In this document: positions 7,737 to 12,903 of the stretch, piece by piece
Position numbering within the stretch: position 1 is the first letter of the stretch
How the letters are laid out: every line of letters begins with the position of its first letter
Source: Myxococcales bacterium UBA5297
GTDB taxonomy: Bacteria; Myxococcota; Myxococcia; Myxococcales; UBA5297
Reading direction: 5' to 3'
Length of the DNA: 12,903 bases
Assembly (NCBI GenBank): GCA_002408385.1
Contig: DHSB01000249.1
Span: 19,252 to 32,154 of the forward strand
Program-made: the position numbers and the translations under genes
The notes under the pieces: generated by a model
Database searches by the model: none
Told to the model about the DNA's origin: nothing
What the model saw: the letters and a program-made list of their open reading frames with translations, nothing else

Positions 7737-8278
7737 TTCCCGTCGGCCGGCACTTTCAGGCGCATGCCGACGCCGTACCTCTTCCTCGCCCGGCTCGACT
7801 CCGCTGGCGGCAGCGCGACGCGCTCGTCCGGGGCCTGGCGCTCGAGCCGCACCCCGCCGCTGTAGCGATGCTGCGGCCGGTGCTCGATTCGGCCCGCATC
7901 GGCGCCCTCGCCCGCTGGCGCGGCCGCAGCGCCCGCGTCGGCAAGCTTGCTCTCAGTGCAGCCTTGGTTGAGCACGAGCGTGCCCGCGACCAGCGATGCG
8001 GCACCGACGCGCACGATCAGCCCGCGATAGAGCTCGTAGAGCTGGACCACGTCGGCAGGCAGCGTCCCAATCCGCGCGATCACCTGCTCGGCTCGCCGAT
8101 GCACGTCGAGAAACGCACCGCGGGAGCGATTGAGCAGGTGGCAGATGCCGAGCTTGAGCAACGCCCTCAGGTCCTGCGGCTCGGCGGCCAGGTGCAGCTC
8201 GAAGGCGGCGATGGACTCGGTAAAACAGCGCTCGGCCATCAAGGCTTCGGCTTCGGCGAGGCTTGGCGATGTCGGCAT
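7733..8278 (-). CDS. Small TPR-like protein with repeated tail motif; candidate rSAM substrate
   Basis: A 181-aa protein I do not recognise by name. Residues about 6-88 look like TPR-type helical hairpins (AEALMAERCFTESIAAFELHL, then ALLKLGICHLLN). Residues about 91-107 are hydrophobic and end in GC, preceded by arginines R85 and R90, as for a membrane helix with the C-terminus outside. A disordered Ala/Gly/Pro-rich linker follows. The tail then carries two related blocks, RYSGGVRL (138-145) and RYGVGMRL (167-174), in an Arg-rich context. It is the first gene of a coupled three-gene set with two radical SAM/SPASM enzymes. I therefore propose it as their substrate, with the helical part as recognition leader and the tail as the modified region. 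The start ATG at 8276-8278 has GGGGA seven bases upstream. Alternatives are a membrane-anchored TPR scaffold or partner protein rather than a precursor. Confidence 0.8.
   Translation of the reverse strand: MPTSPSLAEAEALMAERCFTESIAAFELHLAAEPQDLRALLKLGICHLLNRSRGAFLDVHRRAEQVIARIGTLPADVVQLYELYRGLIVRVGAASLVAGTLVLNQGCTESKLADAGAAAAPAGEGADAGRIEHRPQHRYSGGVRLERQAPDERVALPPAESSRARKRYGVGMRLKVPADGK
7757..7780 (-). repeat. Tail motif copy 2, RYGVGMRL
   Basis: This encodes residues 167-174 of the small protein, 29 residues after copy 1, near the C-terminus (seven residues follow). R, Y, a central G, R and L are shared with copy 1. It is a candidate site for radical SAM modification; Tyr and Arg are both chemically plausible targets, by inference. 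Confidence 0.6.
7844..7867 (-). repeat. Tail motif copy 1, RYSGGVRL
   Basis: This encodes residues 138-145 of the small protein. It shares the pattern R-Y-x-x-G-x-R-L with copy 2. The two copies differ at DNA level beyond the shared codons, so this does not look like a fresh duplication; retention of the protein pattern suggests selection. Confidence 0.6.
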
Positions 8279-8318
8279 GAGAATCCCCGTTCCGGTGCGC
8301 TAGTGGCGATTGCCGGGA

Positions 8319-8347
8319 AGGCTACACGCCGAGCCGAGCTCGGTAAA
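8319..8347 (-). promoter_or_regulatory. Weak candidate promoter with embedded palindrome
   Basis: On the minus strand TTTACC (8342-8347) and TAGCCT (8319-8324) are separated by 17 bases, about 40 bases before the start of the small-protein gene. A perfect 10-bp palindrome, CCGAGCTCGG (8334-8343), overlaps the -35 end and the spacer, a sensible operator position. Matches to the sigma-70 consensus are only moderate (4/6 and 3/6). The cassette may instead be read through from the pyrophosphatase gene 113 bp upstream. Confidence 0.3.
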
Positions 8348-8391
8348 CCCGCGCTGCAGCTCAAGGCTCGTTGCCCGTCGCCCTCGTCAAG

Positions 8392-8829
8392 CTATTGGTC
8401 GCCCTCGTCGAGCAGCTCGATGCCGTCGAAACGGATAGTGCCCCTGCCTCGCCTCAGCGTCTGGAGCGCGCGCTTGAACGGCACGTAGGTGCGAAAGAAC
8501 AGCTCGATGAGCGCACGCTCGCGCCGGCGCAGCCGATGCGGGCTGCAGACCAGCTTCAAGTCCTCGGCGCCGCCGTCGACGAAATGCACGACCCCGCGCA
8601 CCGGCACCCGCACGCGGCTGCCCCGGGCAAGCCGCGGACCGAAGACGATGGCGTCGAGCCGGTCGCCATCGCCCGCGCACGTGCCGGGGACCGAGCCGTA
8701 GTTGTACGGGCAGGGAAACGGCGAGACGAAGTCGATGCCCCCGTCGTCACGCCGCTTCACGAAGCTGCCGCGCGGCGTGTCGACGACCACCTCGACCTCG
8801 CCGCCGGCCCGCGCGTTCTTAAGGATCAC
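8392..8829 (-). CDS. Short family I inorganic-pyrophosphatase-like protein
   Basis: A 145-aa protein with the fold landmarks of soluble family I pyrophosphatase: TPRGSFVK (19-25), PYNYGSVPGT (41-50), the metal-binding DGDRLD (54-59), DGGAEDLK (85-92) and LIELFFRTY (108-115). Aligned by eye to the E. coli enzyme, D65/D67/D70, D97, D102, K104, Y55, K29 and Y141 appear kept, but E20 is Asp, E31 is Arg, R43 is Pro and K142 is Val. It is also shorter than the usual 170-180 aa. It may be a weak or altered phosphatase. The start is a GTG overlapping the TGA of the upstream lipoprotein gene (GTGA); no better start is possible without running deep into that gene. The Shine-Dalgarno is poor, so expression probably depends on translation of the lipoprotein. 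Confidence 0.85.
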   Translation of the reverse strand: MILKNARAGGEVEVVVDTPRGSFVKRRDDGGIDFVSPFPCPYNYGSVPGTCAGDGDRLDAIVFGPRLARGSRVRVPVRGVVHFVDGGAEDLKLVCSPHRLRRRERALIELFFRTYVPFKRALQTLRRGRGTIRFDGIELLDEGDQ

Positions 8830-11639
8830 GGCCCGATCGCGTAGAGGACGTCGTCGTAGATGCCGCCGCCGATGTAGATCGTCCCGTCCGCGGCGATCGC
8901 CGGCGAGGACACGATGCCGCTCTGCGTCTGGTAGGCCCATAGCAGCGTGCCATTGGGGCGGATGGCGTAGATGTTACTGTCGTCGCCGCCGACGTAGATC
9001 GTCCCGTCGGAGCCGATGGAGGCCGACGAGGCCATTTCGTTGCCCATGTCGTAGACCCACTTGCGCGTGCCGTTGGGATTGACCGCGTGCAGGTTTCCGT
9101 CGCCGCCGCCGATATAGATGGTGCCGTCGAGCGCCACCGCCGGCGCCGGGTTGGTCTGCAGGCTGTAGGGCCTGACCCGGTCATAGGTCCACTTCACGGT
9201 GCCGTTCGGGTTGAAGGCGAAGAGGGTCCCGTTGTCGGTGCCGACGTAGATCGTCCCATCCTGGGCGACCGAGGGGGTGGAGAACGACTCGTATTGATCG
9301 CCGGTGGAGTGGCGCCAGCGCTGCTGGCCGGTCGCGGAGATCGCGTAGAACATGCCGTCCGAGTCGCCGACGTAGATCGTCCCGTCGGCGCCGATCGCCG
9401 GCCCGCAGTCGGCGATGAAGGTGCTCGTCGGGAACGACCAGCGCAGCGTCCCCTGCGGCGTAATCGCCCAGAGCGCCTCGTCCATCGAGCCCACGTAGAC
9501 CGTGCCGTCGGCGCCGATCGCCGGCGAGGACTCGCACCAGCCGACGGGGTAGCGCCACTTGCGCCGGCCGTCGGGCCAGATGGCATAGAGGTAGCCGTCG
9601 CCCGAGCCGATGTAGACCGTGCCGTCCGCGCCGATCGCCGGGGAGTCGACCCAGTACCCGGTCTCGTACGTCCAGCGGACCGTGCCGGTCGCCGGGTCGA
9701 TCGCGTAGAGGCGGTTGTTCGCCCCGCCGACGTAGATCGTCCCGTCGGCGGCGACCACCGGGTTCGAGCCGCCGCCGCCGGTCGCCGCGGTCCACTTCAA
9801 CCTCGCCGACTGCGCTCCGAGGTTCGCGCTCTGCGCGGTGCGCCGCGAGGTCGCGCCCCACAGCGGCCAGGGCGAACCAGGCTGCAGGCCGCCGCCCTGC
9901 GAGGTGCAGGTAACCCCGTCGCCGTCATAGCCGGGCCGACAGGCGCAGGTGCGCGACCCCGGCGTGTTCGTGCAGATGGCGTATTGGTGGCAGCCGCCGT
10001 TGTTGCTCGCGCACTCGTTGATGTCGTTGCAGGTCAGGCCGTCGCCGCTGAACCCCGACTTGCAGGTGCAGGTGCGCCCGCCGACGGTGTTGGTGCAGGT
10101 CGCGTTGGCGCTGCAGCCGCCGTTGTTGACGAGGCACTCGTCCGCGTCGCTGCAGGTGAGACCGTCGCCGCTGTAGCCCGGCTTGCAGGTGCAGGTGCGC
10201 CCGCCGACCGTGTTGGTGCAGGTCGCGTCGGCGCTGCAGCCGCCGTTGTTCGTCGCGCACTCGTCGACATCCACGCACACCCCGCCGCTCGGCTGGTATC
10301 CGCTGGCACAGCCGCAGAAGCCGCCGTTACAGGCCACGGCCGACCCGGCGCAGTCCTCGCCGGTGCGGCACCCCTTGCCGACCTGGCAGCCAGCGGGGCA
10401 GTCGCCGCCACAGTCCACGTCGGTCTCACGACCGTTCTTCACCCCGTCCGAGCAGCTCACGCAGAGCCCGCCCAGGCAGCTCCCGGAGGCGCAGTCGGCT
10501 GGCGACCGGCAGCTTCGCCCGTCCGCGCAGGGCGTCGGGCAGGGACCGCCGCAGTCGACGTCGCCCTCGCCCTGGTTCTTGATCCGGTCGCTGCAGCTCG
10601 GCTCGACGCAGAGGCCCCCGACACAGGCCTGTGAGAAGCAATCCTCGTGGGCGCGGCAGGAGACGCCTATCCCGCAGCCGGCGCAGGCCCCGCCGCAGTC
10701 GATGCCGGACTCGGTCGCGTCCTGGCTGCCGTTCGAGCAGGTCGGCGGCGCGGTGCAGACCTGGCCCTGGCAGAGCTGGCTCTTGCAGTCAGCGCGGCCG
10801 GCGCAGGCCTGGCCTATCGCGCAGGCCGGGCAGCGCCCGCCGCAGTCGACGTCGGTCTCGTTGCCGTCGCGGATGCCATTGGCGCAGGCGGTACACCAGC
10901 CCCCGCTGCAGGTGCCCGAGGCGCAGTCGGCGTGCACCCGGCAACGCTCGCCCACCTCGCAGCCCGCGCAGCTCCCGCCGCAGTCGACATCGGTCTCGGC
11001 GCCGTCCTGGAGCCCGTTCGCACAGTTGGCGCAGAAGCCGCCGAGGCAGTTGCCCGAAACGCAATCGGACGAGGCGCCGCAGGTGCGGCCGTCGGCGCAC
11101 TTCGCCGCGCAGGGGCCGCCGCAGTCGATGTCGCCCTCGCCCTGGTTCTTCGCCCCGTCGTTGCAACTCGGAGCGGCGCAGACGCCGTTGTTGCAGGAGC
11201 CGGAGGCGCAGTCGGTGCCGACGAAGCAGGCGCTCCCGTCCATGCACGGCGTGCAGCCTCCGCCGCAGTCGACGCCGGTCTCGCCGCCGTCTCGCACGCC
11301 GTTGAAGCAGTCGGTGCAGGTGCCGCGGGCGCACTTGCCCGTCATGCAATCGATGTCCTGCCCACACATCCGGCCCGCCGCACACTGCGGACAGCCGCCG
11401 CCGCCACAATCGACGTCGGTCTCGTTGCCGTCGCGCCGCGCGTTGCTGCAGGAGACCTCGATGATGCACTGGCCCTGCTCGTCGCAGCTCGAGCCCTCTG
11501 GGCACTCTCCGCAAAAGCCGCCGCAGCCGTCGTCGCCGCACACTCTCTCCTCGCAGGAGGGCGTGCACGTGGGCTCGGGCTCGCTGCAGGCAGCAAACAG
11601 AATGGTCAGCGAGAACAGGAGGAGGACGGAGCGACGCAT
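8826..11639 (-). CDS. Surface lipoprotein: Cys-rich modules, EGF domains, PQQ-like propeller
   Basis: A 937-aa protein. A lipoprotein signal peptide (basic MRRS, hydrophobic LLLFSLTILF, then AAC) gives lipidated Cys18, followed by Ser. Next is a GDDGCGG-type cysteine module (about 24-58), then eight tandem modules of about 45-50 residues built on C-x-N-G-x2-D-x2-E-T-D-V-D-C-G-G-x-C (about 64-455). Three calcium-type EGF domains follow (about 456-578; DVDECATNNGGC, then DADEC and DINEC starts). The last part (about 590-937) has eight repeats of the type DGTIYVGG...LYAI.P.G...W, an eight-bladed PQQ-like propeller. No PQQ-enzyme catalytic residues were recognised, so binding or adhesion is more likely than dehydrogenase activity. 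It is probably on the outer-membrane surface; the mass of cysteines implies disulphides formed outside the cytosol. ATG at 11637-11639 is preceded by GAGGTG and gives the signal peptide. Confidence 0.93.
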   Translation of the reverse strand: MRRSVLLLFSLTILFAACSEPEPTCTPSCEERVCGDDGCGGFCGECPEGSSCDEQGQCIIEVSCSNARRDGNETDVDCGGGGCPQCAAGRMCGQDIDCMTGKCARGTCTDCFNGVRDGGETGVDCGGGCTPCMDGSACFVGTDCASGSCNNGVCAAPSCNDGAKNQGEGDIDCGGPCAAKCADGRTCGASSDCVSGNCLGGFCANCANGLQDGAETDVDCGGSCAGCEVGERCRVHADCASGTCSGGWCTACANGIRDGNETDVDCGGRCPACAIGQACAGRADCKSQLCQGQVCTAPPTCSNGSQDATESGIDCGGACAGCGIGVSCRAHEDCFSQACVGGLCVEPSCSDRIKNQGEGDVDCGGPCPTPCADGRSCRSPADCASGSCLGGLCVSCSDGVKNGRETDVDCGGDCPAGCQVGKGCRTGEDCAGSAVACNGGFCGCASGYQPSGGVCVDVDECATNNGGCSADATCTNTVGGRTCTCKPGYSGDGLTCSDADECLVNNGGCSANATCTNTVGGRTCTCKSGFSGDGLTCNDINECASNNGGCHQYAICTNTPGSRTCACRPGYDGDGVTCTSQGGGLQPGSPWPLWGATSRRTAQSANLGAQSARLKWTAATGGGGSNPVVAADGTIYVGGANNRLYAIDPATGTVRWTYETGYWVDSPAIGADGTVYIGSGDGYLYAIWPDGRRKWRYPVGWCESSPAIGADGTVYVGSMDEALWAITPQGTLRWSFPTSTFIADCGPAIGADGTIYVGDSDGMFYAISATGQQRWRHSTGDQYESFSTPSVAQDGTIYVGTDNGTLFAFNPNGTVKWTYDRVRPYSLQTNPAPAVALDGTIYIGGGDGNLHAVNPNGTRKWVYDMGNEMASSASIGSDGTIYVGGDDSNIYAIRPNGTLLWAYQTQSGIVSSPAIAADGTIYIGGGIYDDVLYAIGP
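10029..10274 (-). repeat. Two near-identical 123-bp EGF-coding repeats
   Basis: Two consecutive 123-bp units (10029-10151 and 10152-10274) encode EGF domains sharing the segment TCTNTVGGRTCTCK and the NNGGC core, and are close to identical at DNA level. This points to a recent in-frame domain duplication inside the lipoprotein gene. The third EGF domain (about 9905-10028) is more diverged. Confidence 0.75.
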
Positions 11640-11961
11640 GGGGCACCTCGGGATTCTTTGCCCCGACAGATACCCCATGAACGACGAAACCCGCAAAACA
11701 AGCAGGCGGCCAGATCGGTGCACCGTAGCGATTCAGCCCGCGAACGGTCAAACTCCGCGTACCGGCAGGCGAGCCAAACCTATGGTCGATGCCGCGAACC
11801 CGATTTCTGTCTGACCACCCACCACCTGGCCGAACCAGAACGAACCGTGTGCTCGAGCGGCGGACGGCGGTCGACTCGAGATTCGCTGGCCCGCCCCCTC
11901 CCTCTCAAACGGCCCGCCATGGCCAGCATGCTTGCCAGGCACTTGGTTGCGTGGGCAGAGC
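11640..11961. other. Non-coding stretch upstream of the lipoprotein gene
   Basis: About 320 bases with no gene I can support. It holds the promoter candidate at 11722-11751 and is slightly less GC-rich and less protein-like than its surroundings. Short open frames on both strands show no recognisable protein. Confidence 0.5.
11722..11751 (-). promoter_or_regulatory. Candidate sigma-70-type promoter of the lipoprotein gene
   Basis: On the minus strand TTGACC (11746-11751, five of six consensus bases) and TACGGT (11722-11727, three of six including the outer bases) are 18 bases apart. Transcription would start near 11715, giving a leader of about 75 bases before the lipoprotein ATG. It is the best promoter match in this stretch, unproven. 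Confidence 0.4.
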
Positions 11962-12410
11962 GCCGCCTTGGAGAGCAAGACCGCCTTCCTTGTCCGCCAT
12001 CGCCACGCGTAAGGCTCTCGACAGGTCCTTGCGCGACACCGGCACCCACCTGTTGAACGAGCCTGTTGCCGCAAGGCTCCTGCTCGATTGCGTCGTCACC
12101 TGCCTGGCGAAGACCGCCGGGCCAGCGGTGCAGTACGCGGTGGCCACCACGAGGGCCAGCACTCCGTAAGAGCGCTCACGAAAAGATGGTTTCGATGCGC
12201 TTCGCCTCGATGACTCGAGCGAGCCAGGTCTCGAGCTGAGCGATGGCGGCGCCTCGCACCAGCTTCTCGACGCCCTCGGGCACGGGGCCGAACTTCTGTG
12301 ACAACAGCAGGAGCAGGATCTTCGCCTCGGTGCCGAGCGTGGCCTCCTTCCGGCCCTCCTTTCAGCCCGCCTTCCGGCCCTTCCTCACGCCCTCGGCGAT
12401 GAACTCCTGT
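11962..12410 (-). repeat. Tandem repeat unit 1 (diverged, holds nuclease-gene remnants)
   Basis: This stretch of about 450 bp matches the following unit at 12411-12880 along most of its length; both begin with GCCGCCTTGG. The left end codes (minus strand) for VSRKDLSRALRVAM-DKE, as in unit 2, then loses similarity where the C-terminal part should continue, so the left-most gene copy is truncated. Shared non-coding stretches include the TCCGTAAGAGCGCTCACG block at 12163-12180. Confidence 0.7.
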
Positions 12411-12493
12411 GCCGCCTTGGAAGTCATGGCCGCCTCCTTGTCCGGCATCGCCACGCGCAAGGCTCTCGACAGGTCCTTGCGCGACACCGGCAT
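12176..12493 (-). pseudogene. Broken C-terminal remnant of Rpn/DUF4351-type protein
   Basis: Reading from an ATG at 12491-12493, which directly follows an in-frame TAG, gives MPVSRKDLSRALRVAMPDKE, then MTSKAAQEFIAEGVRKGRKAG and a TGA where the neighbouring copy has TGG (Trp). After the stop the frame continues as the same C-terminal domain (KEATLGTEAKILL, SQKFGPVPEGVEKLVRG, LETWLARVIEAKRIETIFS) to the shared stop at 12176-12178. No nuclease core precedes it. It is a duplicated, inactivated fragment of the gene at the right edge. Confidence 0.75.
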
Positions 12494-12880
12494 CTACCTG
12501 CTACACGAGCCTGTTGCCGCAAGGCTCCTGCTCGATTGGTTCGTCGCCTGCCTGTGGTTCGCGAAGGCCGCTACCGATCAACAGGAAAGAGCGCGTGGTA
12601 GCCAGCACGAAGGCCAGCACTCCGTAAGAGCGCTCACGAAAAGATGTCCTCGATGCGCTTCGCCTCGATGACTCGAGCGAGCCAGGTCTCGAGCTGAGCG
12701 ATAGCGGCGCCTCGCACCAGCTTCTCGACGCCCTCGGGCACGGGGCCGAACTTCTGTGACAACTGCAGGAGCAGGATCTTCGCCTCGGTGCCGAGCGTGG
12801 CCTCCTTCCGGCCCTCCTTCCGGCCCTCCTTCCAGCCCGCCTTCCGGCCCTTCCTCACGCCCTCGGCGATGAACTCCTGT
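12411..12880 (-). repeat. Tandem repeat unit 2
   Basis: The second copy of the duplicated unit, 470 bp against 449 bp for unit 1. One difference is an extra 12 bp in the Lys-Glu-Gly-Arg coding run (near 12810-12830), an in-frame gain of one KEGR repeat. Another is a different middle segment (about 12545-12610). A third partial boundary (GCCGCCTTGG at 12881-12890) suggests that the array or parent gene continues beyond the window. Confidence 0.7.
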
Positions 12881-12903
12881 GCCGCCTTGGAGATCACGAC
12901 CGC
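12634..12903 (-). CDS. Rpn/DUF4351-type putative transposase-nuclease, C-terminal part only
   Basis: The frame is open to the window edge, so this is read as the 3' end of a longer gene: 89 residues plus stop. It shows ISKAAQEFIAEGV, a charged run of GRK/KEGRKEGRKE repeats, then LLLQLSQKFGPVPEGVEKLVRG and LETWLARVIEAKRIEDIF. This is the usual C-terminus of Rpn-family (PD-(D/E)XK, recombination-promoting nuclease or putative transposase) proteins. The catalytic core would lie right of the window and cannot be checked. A GTG at 12895-12897 could in principle start a short protein, but the residues before it remain in frame. A broken second copy lies immediately downstream. Confidence 0.7.
   Translation of the reverse strand, partial: AVVISKAAQEFIAEGVRKGRKAGWKEGRKEGRKEATLGTEAKILLLQLSQKFGPVPEGVEKLVRGAAIAQLETWLARVIEAKRIEDIFS

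Noticed and set aside
5490..7865. A 791-codon open frame on the plus strand opposite the radical SAM genes
   Set aside because: It is antisense to three strongly supported genes, its sequence is Arg/Ala/Glu-rich with no domain, and long antisense frames are normal at this GC content.
8826..9860. PQQ-dependent alcohol dehydrogenase activity for the propeller
   Set aside because: Only the blade repeats are seen; no adjacent-cysteine or heme motif or quinoprotein active-site signature was recognised.
9900..11600. Evenly spaced GC-rich repeats that might be a CRISPR-like or structural array
   Set aside because: The period follows protein modules (about 45-50 residues, then 41 residues) in one continuous reading frame, with no constant repeat and variable spacer pattern.
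9087..11814. Long plus-strand open frames opposite the lipoprotein gene
   Set aside because: They mirror the repeated modules of the real minus-strand gene, with Ala/Val- or Pro/Gln-rich repeats, and have no independent support.
11748..12162. Small minus-strand open frames (108 and 85 codons) right of the lipoprotein gene
   Set aside because: They run across the edge of the duplicated nuclease remnant; only the VSRKDLSRALRVAM segment is family-like and the rest is unrelated, so neither is a credible intact gene.

Overview
The window is GC-rich, tightly packed and free of rRNA, tRNA or CRISPR. It looks like a Myxococcota (former Deltaproteobacteria) chromosome or metagenome contig. The reasons are a paired ArsA/Get3-like ATPase locus, a nucleoside kinase fused to a threonyl-tRNA-synthetase-like N-terminus, and a very large cysteine-rich lipoprotein with repeated 'DVDCGG' modules, EGF domains and a propeller, a style common in myxobacterial surface proteins. 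This assignment is inference; no marker gene is present.

Layout. Left part, minus strand (3675 to 1): a Udk-type nucleoside kinase fusion, a 181-bp gap with a possible hairpin, then two overlapping ArsA/Get3-type ATPases, the second cut by the window edge. A 334-bp divergent spacer separates these from a plus-strand GAF-GGDEF diguanylate cyclase (4010-5515). That gene converges, with only 16 bp between, on a minus-strand run of five genes (11639 to 5532). In transcription order these are: the surface lipoprotein (8 cysteine modules, 3 EGF domains, 8 propeller blades); a short inorganic-pyrophosphatase-like protein overlapping it by four bases; a 113-bp gap with a weak promoter candidate; a 181-aa TPR-like protein with a repeated R-Y-x-x-G-x-R-L motif in its C-terminal tail; and two paralogous radical SAM/SPASM enzymes. 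The right end (11962-12903) is a decaying tandem duplication of the 3' part of an Rpn/DUF4351-type nuclease gene.

The most interesting object is the cassette 5532-8278. Two tandem SPASM-type radical SAM enzymes are translationally coupled (GTGA overlap, then TAG|ATG abutment) to a small protein with a helical N-terminus, a hydrophobic segment and a tail carrying a duplicated motif. That arrangement fits a peptide- or protein-modification (RiPP-like) system in which the small protein is the substrate. I do not recognise it as a named class. No exporter or protease for it is visible in the window.
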